Shown: piece after piece, positions 34,027 to 45,133 of the stretch
Layout of the letters: every line of letters starts with the position of its first letter
Numbering within the stretch: position 1 is the stretch's first letter
Source: Kappaphycus alvarezii
Lineage: Eukaryota; Rhodophyta; Florideophyceae; Gigartinales; Solieriaceae
Length of the DNA stretch: 64,000 nucleotides
Reading direction: 5' to 3'
Assembly (NCBI GenBank): GCA_002205965.3
Contig: NADL03000596.1
Coordinates: 310,001 to 374,000, forward strand
The notes under the pieces: model-generated
Seen by the model: the letters and a program-made list of their open reading frames with translations, nothing else
Databases searched by the model: none
Told to the model about the DNA's origin: nothing
Program-made: the position numbers and the translations under genes

Positions 34027-34377
34027 CTAATCTGCCTGATGTTTAAACAGCGGGAGCATATTTTGCAGAACAAGCTCCTTCGTGAAATTAGTAGAGACGA
34101 GAAAGTCGTCATCCACACCACACGATAATATCTGGTTCCACGGAGTCGACTGGTTCTTGTTAACTGGCCGGATTAGTGCCATTCTCCTATATTTGGCTGG
34201 TTTACGGGATCGTTTGCAAACCTTTCTGACAGATCTGCTCTTGCGAACGACACGCAAAGCAAGCAGAGCAGTAGTAGTTGACGCTATGCAAGCTGCGAGC
34301 ACAGCTCTACGGTATCGCCAGTGCCTTGATACCATGTACGCTGGTGGCCTAGGCAGAAATCTCTGAATTCCGCGCAC
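34027..34377 (-). pseudogene. N-terminal fragment of a Harbinger transposase
   Basis: A 116-residue minus frame: an Arg-rich start, two hydrophobic Ala/Leu runs, a Lys/Arg-rich stretch (RKSRSVRKVCKRSRKP), then STPWNQILSCGVDDDFLVST, and the end before the catalytic region. The last block resembles the conserved region ahead of the DDE core in HARBI1-like transposases. With no catalytic core it cannot act as a transposase. It is contained between the TIRs of the 850-bp element. Confidence 0.5.
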
Positions 34378-34437
34378 CTCTTGCCTTAATTTTCCTTATC
34401 TGATAAGTCCCATGTCAAGTGGTTGGCGTTTGGCGAA

Positions 34438-34466
34438 CTGGTTCGACCCCCAAGGGGTCGAACCAG
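34438..34466. repeat. Perfect 13-bp hairpin with 3-base loop CAA
   Basis: Stem 34438-34450 (CTGGTTCGACCCC), loop CAA, stem 34454-34466, no mismatch. It lies 60 bp inside the right TIR. The three-base loop is the same geometry as in the gypsy element, but the stem is far longer. Confidence 0.9.
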
Positions 34467-34526
34467 ATGGGAAAATCTGGCGGGATTTCGCCAAATTTGC
34501 AGATCTGTGATTGGCTGAAAGTTGAT

Positions 34527-34560
34527 CAATTTGGCGATTTGGTTATTTCCGGGTGCGCCC
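34527..34560 (-). repeat. Right terminal inverted repeat
   Basis: 34 bp, exact reverse complement of 33711-33744; followed by the ACT duplication. Confidence 0.92.
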
Positions 34561-34775
34561 ACTGTAATAAGTCCAATCGTTTAGTCGGTCAGTGAGTGTA
34601 CAGTACACTCCAGAAACATTATGAGTAAATACTATTATTAGTAGGGTGCACTGGTTTAAGAGCTCAGGGAAGCGGAAAATTGTCACTAAGCCTCCACGTG
34701 ACCACTTTTGGACACAACAGGGACACCGGACTACAGTATGCGCCCCATGGAACACAGACCACTGGACGACCGAAA

Positions 34776-37700
34776 ATGGCTCTCCACACGCCCGCTGACT
34801 GGCGGGAATTCGACGAGGCCCCTGCCACGCCCGGACACTGCCCATTGTGTAACGGCGACCAGACCAAACCTTTAGACTGTCGCCAAACCGCTCGCTCACC
34901 TTCGAACTGCACACTGCCAGGGATCAAACCTGGGGCCTGCGAAGCGGCACGAGTACTGCTTGAACAAGTATCTCAACAAGCTAGGGTACTGGTACTGCGG
35001 CTGCCACGATCAATACGTACGTTCAAAGGTACGCGTTCCTACGGAAAATGGACTTTTGGAGTTCTCGTACTCCAAGTGCCCCCAGTGCACAGTCAATACA
35101 GCACCGAGACACTATACCCCACTACATGAGTCCCAGCTGGAAAAAGGTCCAGAAGAACCTGCGGTCCCTGCGGTGCTAGCACCCGACGCCCCACCGCCGC
35201 TGCCGCCTCCCACAAGGCCCTCCACAACGTGTCTTCCCCCCGACGGACTACACCAACCCGCCCAGCACCTGCTGACAATGGAACAGGTACTTACCACCCA
35301 CATCCTAGTCATGGCCCATATCCCCACCAAGTTCCGTGGGTGCCTGTCGGATTTATACACCAAAGTAATGCTGGAGGCAGTCCAGAGCTGCACATCTGGA
35401 GACAAGAACTCACCCCAGCTCCCAACGCAGCTTTTCACCAAGGTGTTCTTGTTCCCGTCACTGATGTTCCCCAACCTCGCGTATTCGGACACCACCACCA
35501 CGGAGCTCCTTAATCAATCCATTGCGGATAGGCTGAGACAAAGGATAGAATTGTGGAATGCTGGAGAGTATGACACACTGTGGAGAGAGGCACTGAAACA
35601 GTCAACCGCACGAGGGGATAAGCAGCCGACGCACGCCGAACAAAACGACATCAATATGAGAAAGGCAACTAGGCTCGCCAAAGAAGGCGCATACGGGAAA
35701 GCAGCCCAAGCCCTAAAATCCCTCGGCGTCCTCCCTGCTACACCTAGCGTGACCCAAGCTTTACTCGACAAGCACCCCCAACATGCACCGGATCACGAAA
35801 CCCCGCACGCCACCTCTCTCGACGAAGAACATTCCTCGGGATTTAGAGACTTCACTGAAGAAGATGTCCTGCCCGCCATCCGAGCCTTTAAACCGGGTTC
35901 CGCTGCTGGGGGCTCGGGACTTAAGCGATGCCACCTCGTCGAACTCTTGCGGGCTTCCTCCTCCACACAGGCGGGTTTTCTACCGGCTATTACAAAATTG
36001 GCCAATGTGATGGCCTCTGGATGAGCTCCCGTTACACTTGCTCCGTGGATCACAGGAGCCCCACTCACGCCACTGGCAAAAAAGGACGGGTCCCCAAGGC
36101 CGATTGCGGTTGGAGAGACGCTGTGCAGGCTCGTCGGAAGCTGTCTACAGCGAAGAGTGTCCAAGAAAGCTGCACTATACTTCCAGCCTCTTCAAGCTGG
36201 GTTAGCAACAAGAGCTGGGACCGACACCGTGGTGCCCACCACGCGAAGAATGGTACAAGCATTCTGAGGGCAGACTACGCATTGCTCTCTGTCGGCCTCA
36301 AAAAAGCGTTCAACCTCTGCAGCCGATCCTCGTTCCTCCAACCCGTGAAAGATCCGTTCCCCGAGCTCCTTCCATGGGTGCGGTATTGCTATGCTAAAGA
36401 GCCAGCATATCTATGGGTAGGCTCCAAGCGTGGTTGGAACCCGACAGGGCGACAACCTGGGTGGGCTGCTCTTCGACCTAGTCCTGCATCCTCTCATCCT
36501 GAGAATACAGGATTTGCTGTCCTCTAACGAGGATGGCGTCAGAGAGGTAGGTCAGCTCCTACTACAGTTATGGTATCATGACGACGGATATACATGTCAT
36601 GGGAACCCACAAGCAGCTACTGAAAACAGTAGCAGTCCTCTCGTCGTCATATGCCACAGACCGCGGCCTTTATTTGTCCATGACAAAGTGCAAAATTTGG
36701 TGGCCTACCGCACCACCGCCGTCCGTCCAAGAGCTCTACCCAGCCGGCCTAAAACAAGTGTATAGCGAAGGGACTCACATTCTCAACGCCCCCATAGGCT
36801 CGACGGCATTCATGCAACGGGACTTCTACGGACACGTCGAGTCCCTCAAGCCCTTCCTGGCCTCAATTGCCGATCTCGACGACACACAAGTGGCCCTTCA
36901 ACTCCTCCGAAATTGCTTTGGCGTCTGCAACGGCGGCTACTTGTTACGCGTCGTTCCCCCCTCTAGTACAGCGGAAGGCGCCAAGTACTTCGACGAGATG
37001 ATCGAGAAATGCGTTCGAACCCTGGCCGGAGGCGTCCTCGACCGTGAGGTCTTCCGAGAACTCCAGCTCCCAGTGAAACCGCTAAACCCCCAAGAAACCA
37101 TCATTGGGGATAGGCCTCACGTCGGCGCGCGACATTTCCGCCGCGGCTTTCCTCGCTTCTTGTGCCGCTGCTGACACCCTCGGCCGCTCCGTCTTACCGG
37201 CTCCGGTACGACCGCTGAGCACATACAAAGATGCAGCCGACGCCTATAGGGTGTGGTCTGCCTCATGTCTGCCGTCGAAGATAGTTCCCTTCAGCGCCTT
37301 TTGCTCCAACAACTCACCCTCGCAAACGAAGCTGACGGACGCAATTCACGAAGCGGCTCAAGACCTAATACCCCCTGGCGACAGCAGGAGACAAGCTTTT
37401 CGTTCGTCGATGGGCCTTCCCGGTGCTAAACAATGGATATACTGCGCACCAGGCCCGGGCCTTAAGACACACATTGCTCCCAAAGCTTTCTCCGTCTGGC
37501 TCCAATATTACTGCCAGGTACCGATCTTCGCCCCCAACACCCCGTGCCCTAGGAGCAACTGCCCGGAAACCTTGGACATCTACGGCGACCACCTCATGCA
37601 CTTCTTGCACGGCCGAAAGCGAATCGAGAGTCACGACCGGCAGGTTACGGTGCTCAGGTCGGACTAAGCAAAGGCCGCGCGACACCCCGTCATGGAGCCC

Positions 37701-38110
37701 CGTCCCAACCGCCACCACCGCACAAGGCCACACATCAAGGCTTTAGGGAGCACCGGAGGGACAGACTTCTTCGACGTTACCTTCGTCAATCCACTTGCCC
37801 CCTCCAACACACGGGCCCGTCGCTTCAACCCCTCACATCTCTGAACGCCGCGAAATTGTCAAAGTTCAGGAGGTATCAAGACTTCATCACCACGCATGCC
37901 AGGTCCCGACTGATCCCAGTGCCGATATCCACTCTTGGCGGGTGGCACCCAGACGCATTCGCGGTGCTCACAGACGTGGCTAGGCACTTCGCCATACGAG
38001 CCATGGAGACCTTCGGGCGGGTGCGATTTGTCCTTATGCAAAGACACGCTGCGGCGACGGTTTCGTCCAACGCAGCATGCCTTACGACTGGCCTCACACC
38101 AGCCCTGTGA
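34776..38110 (+). pseudogene. Reverse transcriptase element with zinc finger and R2-like nuclease, longest + copy
   Basis: Start MALHTPADWREF at 34776. The N-terminal region has Cys pairs (GHCPLCNGD; WYCGCHDQ; KCPQC) suggesting zinc binding, then a Pro-rich linker. RT begins FTEEDVLPAIRAFKPGSAAG and HLVELLRAS; then ITGAPLTPLAKKDG with RPIAVGETL, SVGLKKAFNLCSRSSFL, a QGDxxGGLLFDLVLHPL block, and catalytic LWYHDDGY at about 36.57 kb. Next are LQLLRNCFGVCNGGYLLR and MGIGLTSARDISAAAFLAS, then the finger CPRSNCPETLDIYGDH (about 37.55-37.6 kb). The nuclease blocks follow (IKALG, FFDVTFVNP, RRYQDF, STLGGWHPDAF), with the end TTGLTPAL at 38110. This is the architecture of non-LTR retrotransposons using a restriction-like endonuclease. 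At least six phase changes or stops break it. It is otherwise close to full length. Confidence 0.78.
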
Positions 38111-38221
38111 GGTAGTACCTCATGACCCGGCCTCATTTCCAGACTCCATTACACAGACCTGTCCCCCTTAGCCTTCGGAAAATAGCCGTCCTGCATCATT
38201 AATCAGTAAAGCACCCCAAAA

Positions 38222-38560
38222 ATTCCCCCCTTTGTCAATCCTCTCGCGCCATCGAACACGAGAGTCAACACGTTCAACCCCTTGACCTCCCTTAACGCAG
38301 CCCGAGCGGCGAAGCACAGAAAGTATCAACCCTTCATTGCTACTTCCTCTCCAGGCAGACTCGTCCTCGTGCCCATATCCACCCTCGGCGGTTGGCGTCC
38401 AGACGCTTATGCCGTCATAACCGAAGTGGGAAGAAGCGTTGCAGTCATGGCCATGGAATCATACTGGAAGGTTCGCGGGATATTCATGCAAAGGCACGCT
38501 GTGGCAGCTGCCACGTCCAACGAGGCCTGCCTGCTGGCTGGTCTCGTGTCAGCCTTCTAG
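38222..38560 (+). pseudogene. Second, 5'-truncated copy of the RT element, in tandem
   Basis: Begins abruptly with TTTGTCAATCCTCTCGCG (FVNPLAPSNT), right after the terminal-type word CACCCCAAAAATTCCCCCC that follows the previous copy. It reads SLNAARAAKHRKYQPF, VPISTLGGWRPDAYAV and CLLAGLVSAF, stopping at 38560. It is the last 110 or so residues of the same protein. One copy abutting the 3' end of another with the same orientation suggests insertion at or near the 3' end of a resident copy. Confidence 0.75.
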
Positions 38561-39590
38561 CGACTTTGAACCGGATTAATTCCGTTTTCTTGGTTCCCCC
38601 ATGCCGACCACTTGTACCAATTATTTGATGCGCTTTGGAACATAGGCTAACCTATTTTTCAATCATTTAAACACCCCAGTTTTCCCCTTGTATAGAAATT
38701 AAATTCAATACATGCAGTATTAGGGATAATCACCACACGGCGCGTTACATTCACCAAAGTTTGGTACCAAAGTTGGTGAATGCCTTAAACCTATGACGGG
38801 CCTTTCGGAGGGCTAAATTCCTAGCGTTTCCAATGATATCCATGATTTATGAATACTGCGGTGAGGGTAATTGGTTCTGCTTTTGGGACCTAAAAAAGAT
38901 CTGATTGCTGAAATCTGACTACACAAATTCAATAAGGGCGCAGATCGACCACGGCTGAATTTCTTTGTTCCAGAAATTCGAGCCCAGGACTAGATTTCAG
39001 GCTAAAAGTGAAAGGGAAAATGCGATATCCGCCTTGCACTGCTGGACTGAGTTATATTACCTCCAACAGCACAGTCCCTTCGAGAAAGCCAAAGGATGAT
39101 AATCGCAAGACAGACTGGCAAAGCGCAGCAGAGAGATTAGGGGAAAATATAAAATCTGGTTCTGGATTAAGAAACTTCACAATCAACACAAGCAGTCGAC
39201 TGTGTCAACAACTCAAGTAACATGCAGTTCACTGTATCTAAATGGTAGAACTGCAAAAATGTGCGCTTTAAAAACAATTCTATTTTAAAAATTAGAAAAA
39301 CGAGTCAATTATGCTTAACATAAGAACTTAAAGGCGAATAAGAGCATGAATACCCACGCCATGTAGCTCTAAGTGATACCTGAAAACAACTCGGAGAGAT
39401 TTATCTTAAATCCGTCACTTCCAGTTTCATGCTTTGCTCGAAATATTGAATGCAACTTGCTTTTTGACGGTTCTTTATTTATTAGAATAATGCATCGGAC
39501 AGTGGAATAGCCATTATCCACAATAAAAGGCTCATTGTCAATTAAATAATTCAGAATTTTTGACGACAAATTCAATTTTGATTTGATTTT
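38561..39590. other. Intergenic, with a G-rich motif variant
   Basis: At 38613-38690 the plus strand reads TTATTTGATGCGCTTTGGAA through AACACCCCAGTTTTCCCC. The same wording occurs at 20525-20590 beside another RT fragment, but in the opposite sense relative to its coding strand. The rest (38700-39590) shows no gene; the 70-residue frame at 39008-39220 matches nothing I know. Confidence 0.45.
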
Positions 39591-39625
39591 CTATTTAGAC
39601 CGGTTAGATTGTTTGGTGCAATGGC
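39591..39625 (+). repeat. Foldback MITE, outer left arm
   Basis: CTATTTAGACCGGTTAGATT through GGTGCAATGGC. This is the reverse complement, with few changes, of the outer part of 45232-45295. The MITE continues at 45134 beyond the copia element that interrupts it. Confidence 0.75.
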
Positions 39626-39981
39626 TGTCGCGCGAACATTGCGCTTTTTAACACCGGTGCTAAGCCTCCGATGCTAAGTACGCAGTGCCCCGGATTGTAA
39701 ACGCCCCGGAATCTGTAGTCCACTTCGCAGAGCTTCGTTGTTTGTTGCAATAAAAAAAAGATGTCTTTTCTCTTTTCCGTAGCGGTTTACTGTACGAATT
39801 CTAGCCTTAAGTACTAATTCCAACCTCTCTCATCAAGTGCTGATTGCACGCAGGTGATGCCCTCTCCTCACCGTCAGAGAGGGAATGCAATGTGCTGCAT
39901 TCCATGTAATACTGACACGGATGGGCGACAGTGCTAAATACTTACAGTGACTAATTCGCGAGAGGGATAACTACTGCGACA
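39626..39981 (-). repeat. 3' LTR of the copia element (left on the plus strand)
   Basis: Starts TGTCGCGCGAACATT and ends CTACTGCGACA, giving the terminal inverted repeat TGTCGC/GCGACA. It aligns with 44778-45133 over its whole length. The neighbouring internal end, read on minus, is purine-rich (TTGGTGGAG), as expected of a polypurine tract. Confidence 0.92.
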
Positions 39982-40232
39982 CTCCACCAACTTTAGTATC
40001 GAGCGAATTCTCACTAGCCAGCTCGGGGGGGCACGTTCAATCTAGGCCTTAGGGGTCAGCCCGTTTTTTTTTGTTGCCATGAGCTTTGATAGGGCCTGTG
40101 ATGGCTTAGCTTTGGTAAACTCAGCTGGATTTTGTGCTGTAGGGATCCAGAAGATCTCAGTAATTTCGCGTCTCTCGTAAGACTTTCTGAGCATATTCAA
40201 GTCAATTAATAACGTTTTCTCAGTAGTAAAGT

Positions 40233-40277
40233 GGGGGGAAATTTGGGGTGTTTTTAATGCATGAAAAATATGGTCGT
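40233..40277 (+). repeat. Dispersed G-rich terminal motif, copy 4
   Basis: GGGGGGAAATTTGGGGTGTT, then AATGCATGAAAAATATGGTC, followed by a GTA trinucleotide run (40274-40292). It lies inside the copia element at the end of its RNase H region, so either it inserted there or the sequence was captured. Confidence 0.55.
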
Positions 40278-43200
40278 AGTAGTAGTAGTAGTAAAGTTGA
40301 TTGTTACTATACTGTCATATAAGCTTTTGGAATCCGTGTATACGTGCAGTGGAACAATGCGTCCAAAAATCTGGTTAAGTGAGTGGCGCATGGTTGTGGA
40401 TACATCAAAACCATGTACCATAGCCAATAACTCAGCAGTTAACACGCTGCGTTCCACTCTCCTCGACATCAATGATCCGTAGTGAATGATATTTGCTATT
40501 CAATCCTTATCCGTCAGAGTAACTAAAAATCCGAGCTGTGATGATGTGTCTATGTTTGATGCGAAACCAACATCAACAAAGACAGAAACTCTAATTGATT
40601 GTATGCCGAGTTTCACGAACTTGAGTCATATATCTGGATCTTGGAGGCACTTCAAAATAGTGCGGTGGAGAGCCTTGGCATCATCTTTGTTGGGTTTCAC
40701 GTGCTGTGATGCAATAGAAAACCCATACGATAAATCTGGTCTACACACTGTAGCAATATATGCTCCGTGGGCGCGTCGGGAAGCGTACCACTTAGCACCA
40801 ACAGGGTCCTCAGTAATAACTCTTAGATTTTGAACGTGTTCTGGCTGGTTGAGTATGTATTTTCCATCCTGAAGTGATACCAACGAACCATTGAAAATTA
40901 AAGTTCCACCTTCTTCGAGGTACTTGGCGTCCTTACAGTGAAAAAGTTTGAGAAGTCGTTCTCTAGTTTGATAAACTTATCATTGCCTAAATTTGCCGTA
41001 TCATCGGGTTGCAAACATGTTACGCCCCTTGCAATTTCTTTTTTAGAAGTTTGTGCCATGCAGTTGAGGATGAATAAGAGGCACGGGTCATGGATAGCAG
41101 CCAGCCTTTTTAAAATCTCGGTGTGGTGGCGGTGATAGGTAGTGTACCAGTGCATAACTGCTTCAGGTATGCCGCACAAAGGTCGATAAAGTCGCAGAAG
41201 GATATTAAGAGGGTAGCCAAGGGCGGAAGGCGGGCGAAAATAAACAAGGCGGTTCATTTTCCTCCGAGATTGAACATATGTTTGGGAAATATCACGGGTA
41301 AAAAACTTAAGTGTAGGATCCAGAGCACAGATTGATAGGAGCAAACGTTGGGATGCCCGCTGAACGATTGGCGCGTAGGTCAACAGTCCGTGGTCATCAT
41401 CATTAAAAACCCGTACAACAAGTCTAAATTTTTCGTATGCATCGGGGAATCCTTCGTGTTCCACTTCTTCAACAAACCGGCTACCAAAACATTTAGCATC
41501 CTTAGGCTCAGATTTGTTCACAGGTGTGAACAAACATTTAGATATGAGCCCATCAACCTCCGTTTGTATGTATTGCTTAAACTTGTCGTTGTCAAGGGAC
41601 TGCTTTTTTACTGTGCAGACAGGATCTCCATGAATTGCTCTATAATAGGGTCGGATAGTATGTTTGTCTTATTTAGTAAGGCCATTATTTTCGTGGTTGA
41701 GGTGTCGGCGTAAGCGTCAGCGTCAGTCGGTATGAGTTTAGGTGTAAGTCCGAGTGTATGTGTTTGGTCAGGGTCAGCTGCTTTCGATGTTGGAGGATAT
41801 TTGATCGTTGGCGGTAGAGGTTGGTGGTTTAGGGCTGGGGACAGACGGAGTCGTATGTTGAGGATCAGTAGGTGTTGGTTGCATCGATATAGCAGATTGA
41901 ATACACCTTTTGACAACAGTAGTGCGAAATGAGATAGGGCCACTTGAGGTGAGGACGACGCAGGTCTCTCCATGCAGATCTAATAAAGTATAAGATACAT
42001 TCTACTTATCTAATTTCGGGCGATACACCAGCACATGCGAAACAAGAGGGGAGCTATGAATATATGCAGTGTCTGGCCCGTTACGAGTATTTAGGGCGTC
42101 CCTAATCTGTCGTTTGGCAAAATATTTGCTCATTTCAATTGTTGTCTTCTTTAGAGCATTGGCTCTCTGAAACATAGACGGTGTCGGTTTTTCATTTGGT
42201 AGTACTAGTCTAGGCAGCTCCCCATAAACAAGTAGTGTAGGTACCAGACCGTCAGGGCCTACAAAGTAGTTGACCGACTTGACTGCCGTTTGAAGTGCGG
42301 AATCCGCACCAAGCTGCGGTGCTTCTGTTCGGACAATGTTGTAGGCACGACGGATAGGGTCATGATATCTTTCAACCAATGACATAGAGTTAAGGATCTC
42401 CACTGATAATTGAGACGTGCGCACGTGGATTAGGTCGGCGTTGGATTGAAATGCTTTCGAAATAAACTGTTTCCCAACATAATACCGGATTACATCAGGG
42501 GGCCCAATGTAAACGTCGATCCAGCATAGTTTTAGCGCAATCCACACCTATTCAGTGGAGACAGTAGGCGGCCATCGACAAGCCTGATACCGTGTTGATT
42601 CATCTACAACATGTAACACCGGTTTCTTATCGAGGCTGAAAATGTAGACGTATATGGTCTGATTAAAATATTTTTCCTCCCGTAGTGTGAACTTGAACCT
42701 CCTCGGCTGCTGTGTGTACATCTGACAGGGCTTAAATTCCCTTGTAAGTTGTTCCAGGGTGGTGAAAGTATTGGTACTGATAGAACCAAATGCGGCTCTG
42801 CGAAGGTAGTTGAATAGCTTTCCGGGCTAGGGTGCCCAAAGCGTTTGTGTAGCCTGAGTATTTCCGTCTTAGTGAACATGCAGTGGAGCATGGGGTCCCA
42901 TAATAGGAAAACATGTTCAAACGTCCTAGTGACGGTGACAGTTAGTCCTGACGTACCATGCACGAGTTCTTGAGTGATGTTGTTATAATATACACCGAAG
43001 CGTGTCATATCAGGTAAACCAAGTAGTATAAGTATATCTCCCTCCGTGACGTCGATCATAAAAGTAAACATGCAATTTATAAATGGGAACTGTATCTCGG
43101 CAACACCAAGCGAGCGGAGTTGCCCCTTCCCAAAAATGTCCTGCACTGTGCGGGTACGGTCAATGGTTGGGGATTTCCCAACATGTGCACAGTATGCCAT

Positions 43201-44777
43201 ATACTGGTCAAGTCCTACGGTAATCCGCGAGCACACCCCGAGTGCACCATAATTCCAAAGAATTTGTCCTCCCCATATGTTTTCGGCCGATAGATCTTGG
43301 CAGTGAGGGCATGAGTAACGGCCGACTCCCGTAAATGTGATACAAAAACTGATGAACTGTTGCGTGTTCATTGGTCTGCGGAGCTCGTAGCCATGAAACA
43401 ATCGTGTTGTCCCTCAGTATCTTCTGCCTTTGACTCGGTATCAGTAAGGTCAATGAGGCTGGACATGATGTCCTCAAGTTCAGTGACAGCTTTTGATTCC
43501 TCATCGTCACTGTCATTAGTCTCAGTAATGTAAGCGCGTAACTTTTTAAAAGCCTCTCTTTGCTTCATAGACTGCATGTGTTCTTTCGTGATATGGCGTG
43601 AGAACCAGCATCCCTCGTTACCACACACATAACATGACTTCTCATCCCTAGATGAGTTCTGCCCGTGCTTGTTAGTTTTGTAACGGCGGTCAACAAGGTT
43701 GACTGACACAGAATTAGGATGCAGCGATGTTACCGAAGTTTTGGAAACTGCAGAATGTAAATATGCAATGGAAAACTGCAGTGAATCCGCTGGTTTGTAG
43801 TACGCTAGGCGACATTGCTCGATATCCTTGACAGCATTGAGGAGTTTTTTACGCATTATAACATCATTTTGATACTATGCAGGTAGTGAGATCTGAATTT
43901 CATGTAAGCGACCAAAAAGTGCTTCCAGGCAAGATGACATAGGCTTACCATTATAGTTGGGCATAATGGATGTTAGTGACAAAGATTCCCACTCCCTGAG
44001 CAGTGATCTTGATTGTTCTGCTGTGTAGAATCGAGTCTTGACAGCATGAGAGAGGTCTGCAAGGGTAAGAGATTCCCCTTTCAGTGCATTGAAGTAGTAC
44101 TGTCGTGCTTGACTACGTAACATTACAGAGAAAACCCGCTGCCTTTCCTCGTCATTTAGCTCGACTTGATCACAATTTTCTTGGAAAAAGGATTACTTTC
44201 GATCAAAGTTATTAAATTTTTGGCCACAGTCTGTTCATCATCAGTGTAGTACGCCCGGAACAAAGCAGACACATTATTTCTCTTAGCACGGTCCGGGTCC
44301 TGACGTCACAACGGATCCGGTAGACATTTGCCCGTGCTTTTCCGACCCCCGGATTATTTACATCCGAGAAGTTGCTAGGGACAGACCTGCAGGTGATGGG
44401 ACAATTGGGTCCATCGATTCATTTGGTGGCCAAGGTAGTTCCTCTTTCACAACCATGTGGACTGCATCAGATATAAGTAAGTTACGACCCGTCGGTACAT
44501 ATACACCATTAGCTCGCAAAAAGTCATGTAGCTCACGATGGAGAACAGTTCCATGGTCCTTGAAATCACTGATCGTGTAGTACTTGAAAATTTCCGAAAA
44601 ATAATCGGACAAAGTTGGGCCCTTCCAGTTCTTATCCGCATAGAGCTTCAAGCAATAGTCGTCAAAATCGTTTTTCACATCAAAGGATGCACCGTCTGGG
44701 AGACCATGCTCAAATTGGCCGTTCATGTCTGTTATTTCGGCTTGCTGACCTGTGCGCCTTTCGGCGAAACTGGCCAT

Positions 44778-45133
44778 TGTCGCGCGAAAAGTGTGCTTTT
44801 CAACACCGGTGCTAAGCCTCCGATGCTAAGTACGCAGTGCCCCGGATTGTAAACGCCCCGGAATCTGTAGTCCACTTCACAGAGCTTCGTTGTTTGTTGC
44901 AATAAAAAAAATATGTCTTTTCTCTTTTCCGTAGCGGTTTACTGTACGAATTCTAGCCTTAAGTACTAATTCCAACCTCTCTCATCAAGTGCTGATTGCA
45001 CGCAGGTGATGCCCTCTCCTCACCGTCAGAGAGGGAATGCAATGTGCTGCATTCCATGTAATACTGACACGGATGGGCGACAGTGCTAAATACTTACAGT
45101 GACTAATTCGCGAGATGGATAACTACTGTGACA
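44778..45133 (-). repeat. 5' LTR of the copia element (right on the plus strand)
   Basis: Starts TGTCGCGCGAAAAG and ends CTACTGTGACA. Read on minus, the first internal bases are ATGGCCAGTTTCGCC, so an open frame (MASFAERRTGQQAE) begins exactly at the LTR edge where a primer-binding site is expected. Confidence 0.92.

Larger units (their letters stand above)
33711..34560 (-). mobile_element. Non-autonomous PIF/Harbinger derivative with perfect 34-bp TIRs
   Basis: The first 34 bases (33711-33744, starting GGGCGCACCCGGAAATAACC) and the last 34 (34527-34560) are perfect reverse complements. The element is flanked by ACT on both sides (33708-33710, 34561-34563), a 3-bp target duplication as made by PIF/Harbinger transposases. 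Total length is 850 bp. Inside, the minus frame 34377-34027 contains NQSTPWNQILSCGVDDDFLV, like the N-terminal (S/T)PWxxIxxxGxDxxFL block of Harbinger transposases. It looks like an internally deleted derivative of a full element. Perfect TIRs suggest recent movement by a transposase encoded elsewhere. It also holds a 13-bp perfect hairpin at 34438-34466. Confidence 0.85.
39626..45133 (-). mobile_element. Ty1/copia LTR retrotransposon inserted in a foldback MITE
   Basis: A broken but whole-length element on the minus strand, with several breaks. LTRs of 356 bp (39626-39981 and 44778-45133) differ by about 3% by eye, so it is fairly young. The target duplication is ATGGC (39621-39625, 45134-45138). 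In reading order: gag (44777-43368, including a zinc-knuckle-like CYVCGNEGCWF), protease/integrase (43400-42002), reverse transcriptase (41533-40626, with DISQTYVQSRR and RPLCGIPEA), and RNase H (to about 40300, with ERSVLTAELLAMVHGF and VYTDSKSLYDS). The order integrase before RT defines copia. The RNase H wording YTDSKSLYD is shared with the element at 59.2-64 kb. A copy of the dispersed G-rich motif sits at its 3' coding end. Confidence 0.88.

Noticed and set aside
35093-35771. Minus frames opposite the + RT element
   Set aside because: Shadow frames of a region whose + frame continues into recognisable RT blocks.
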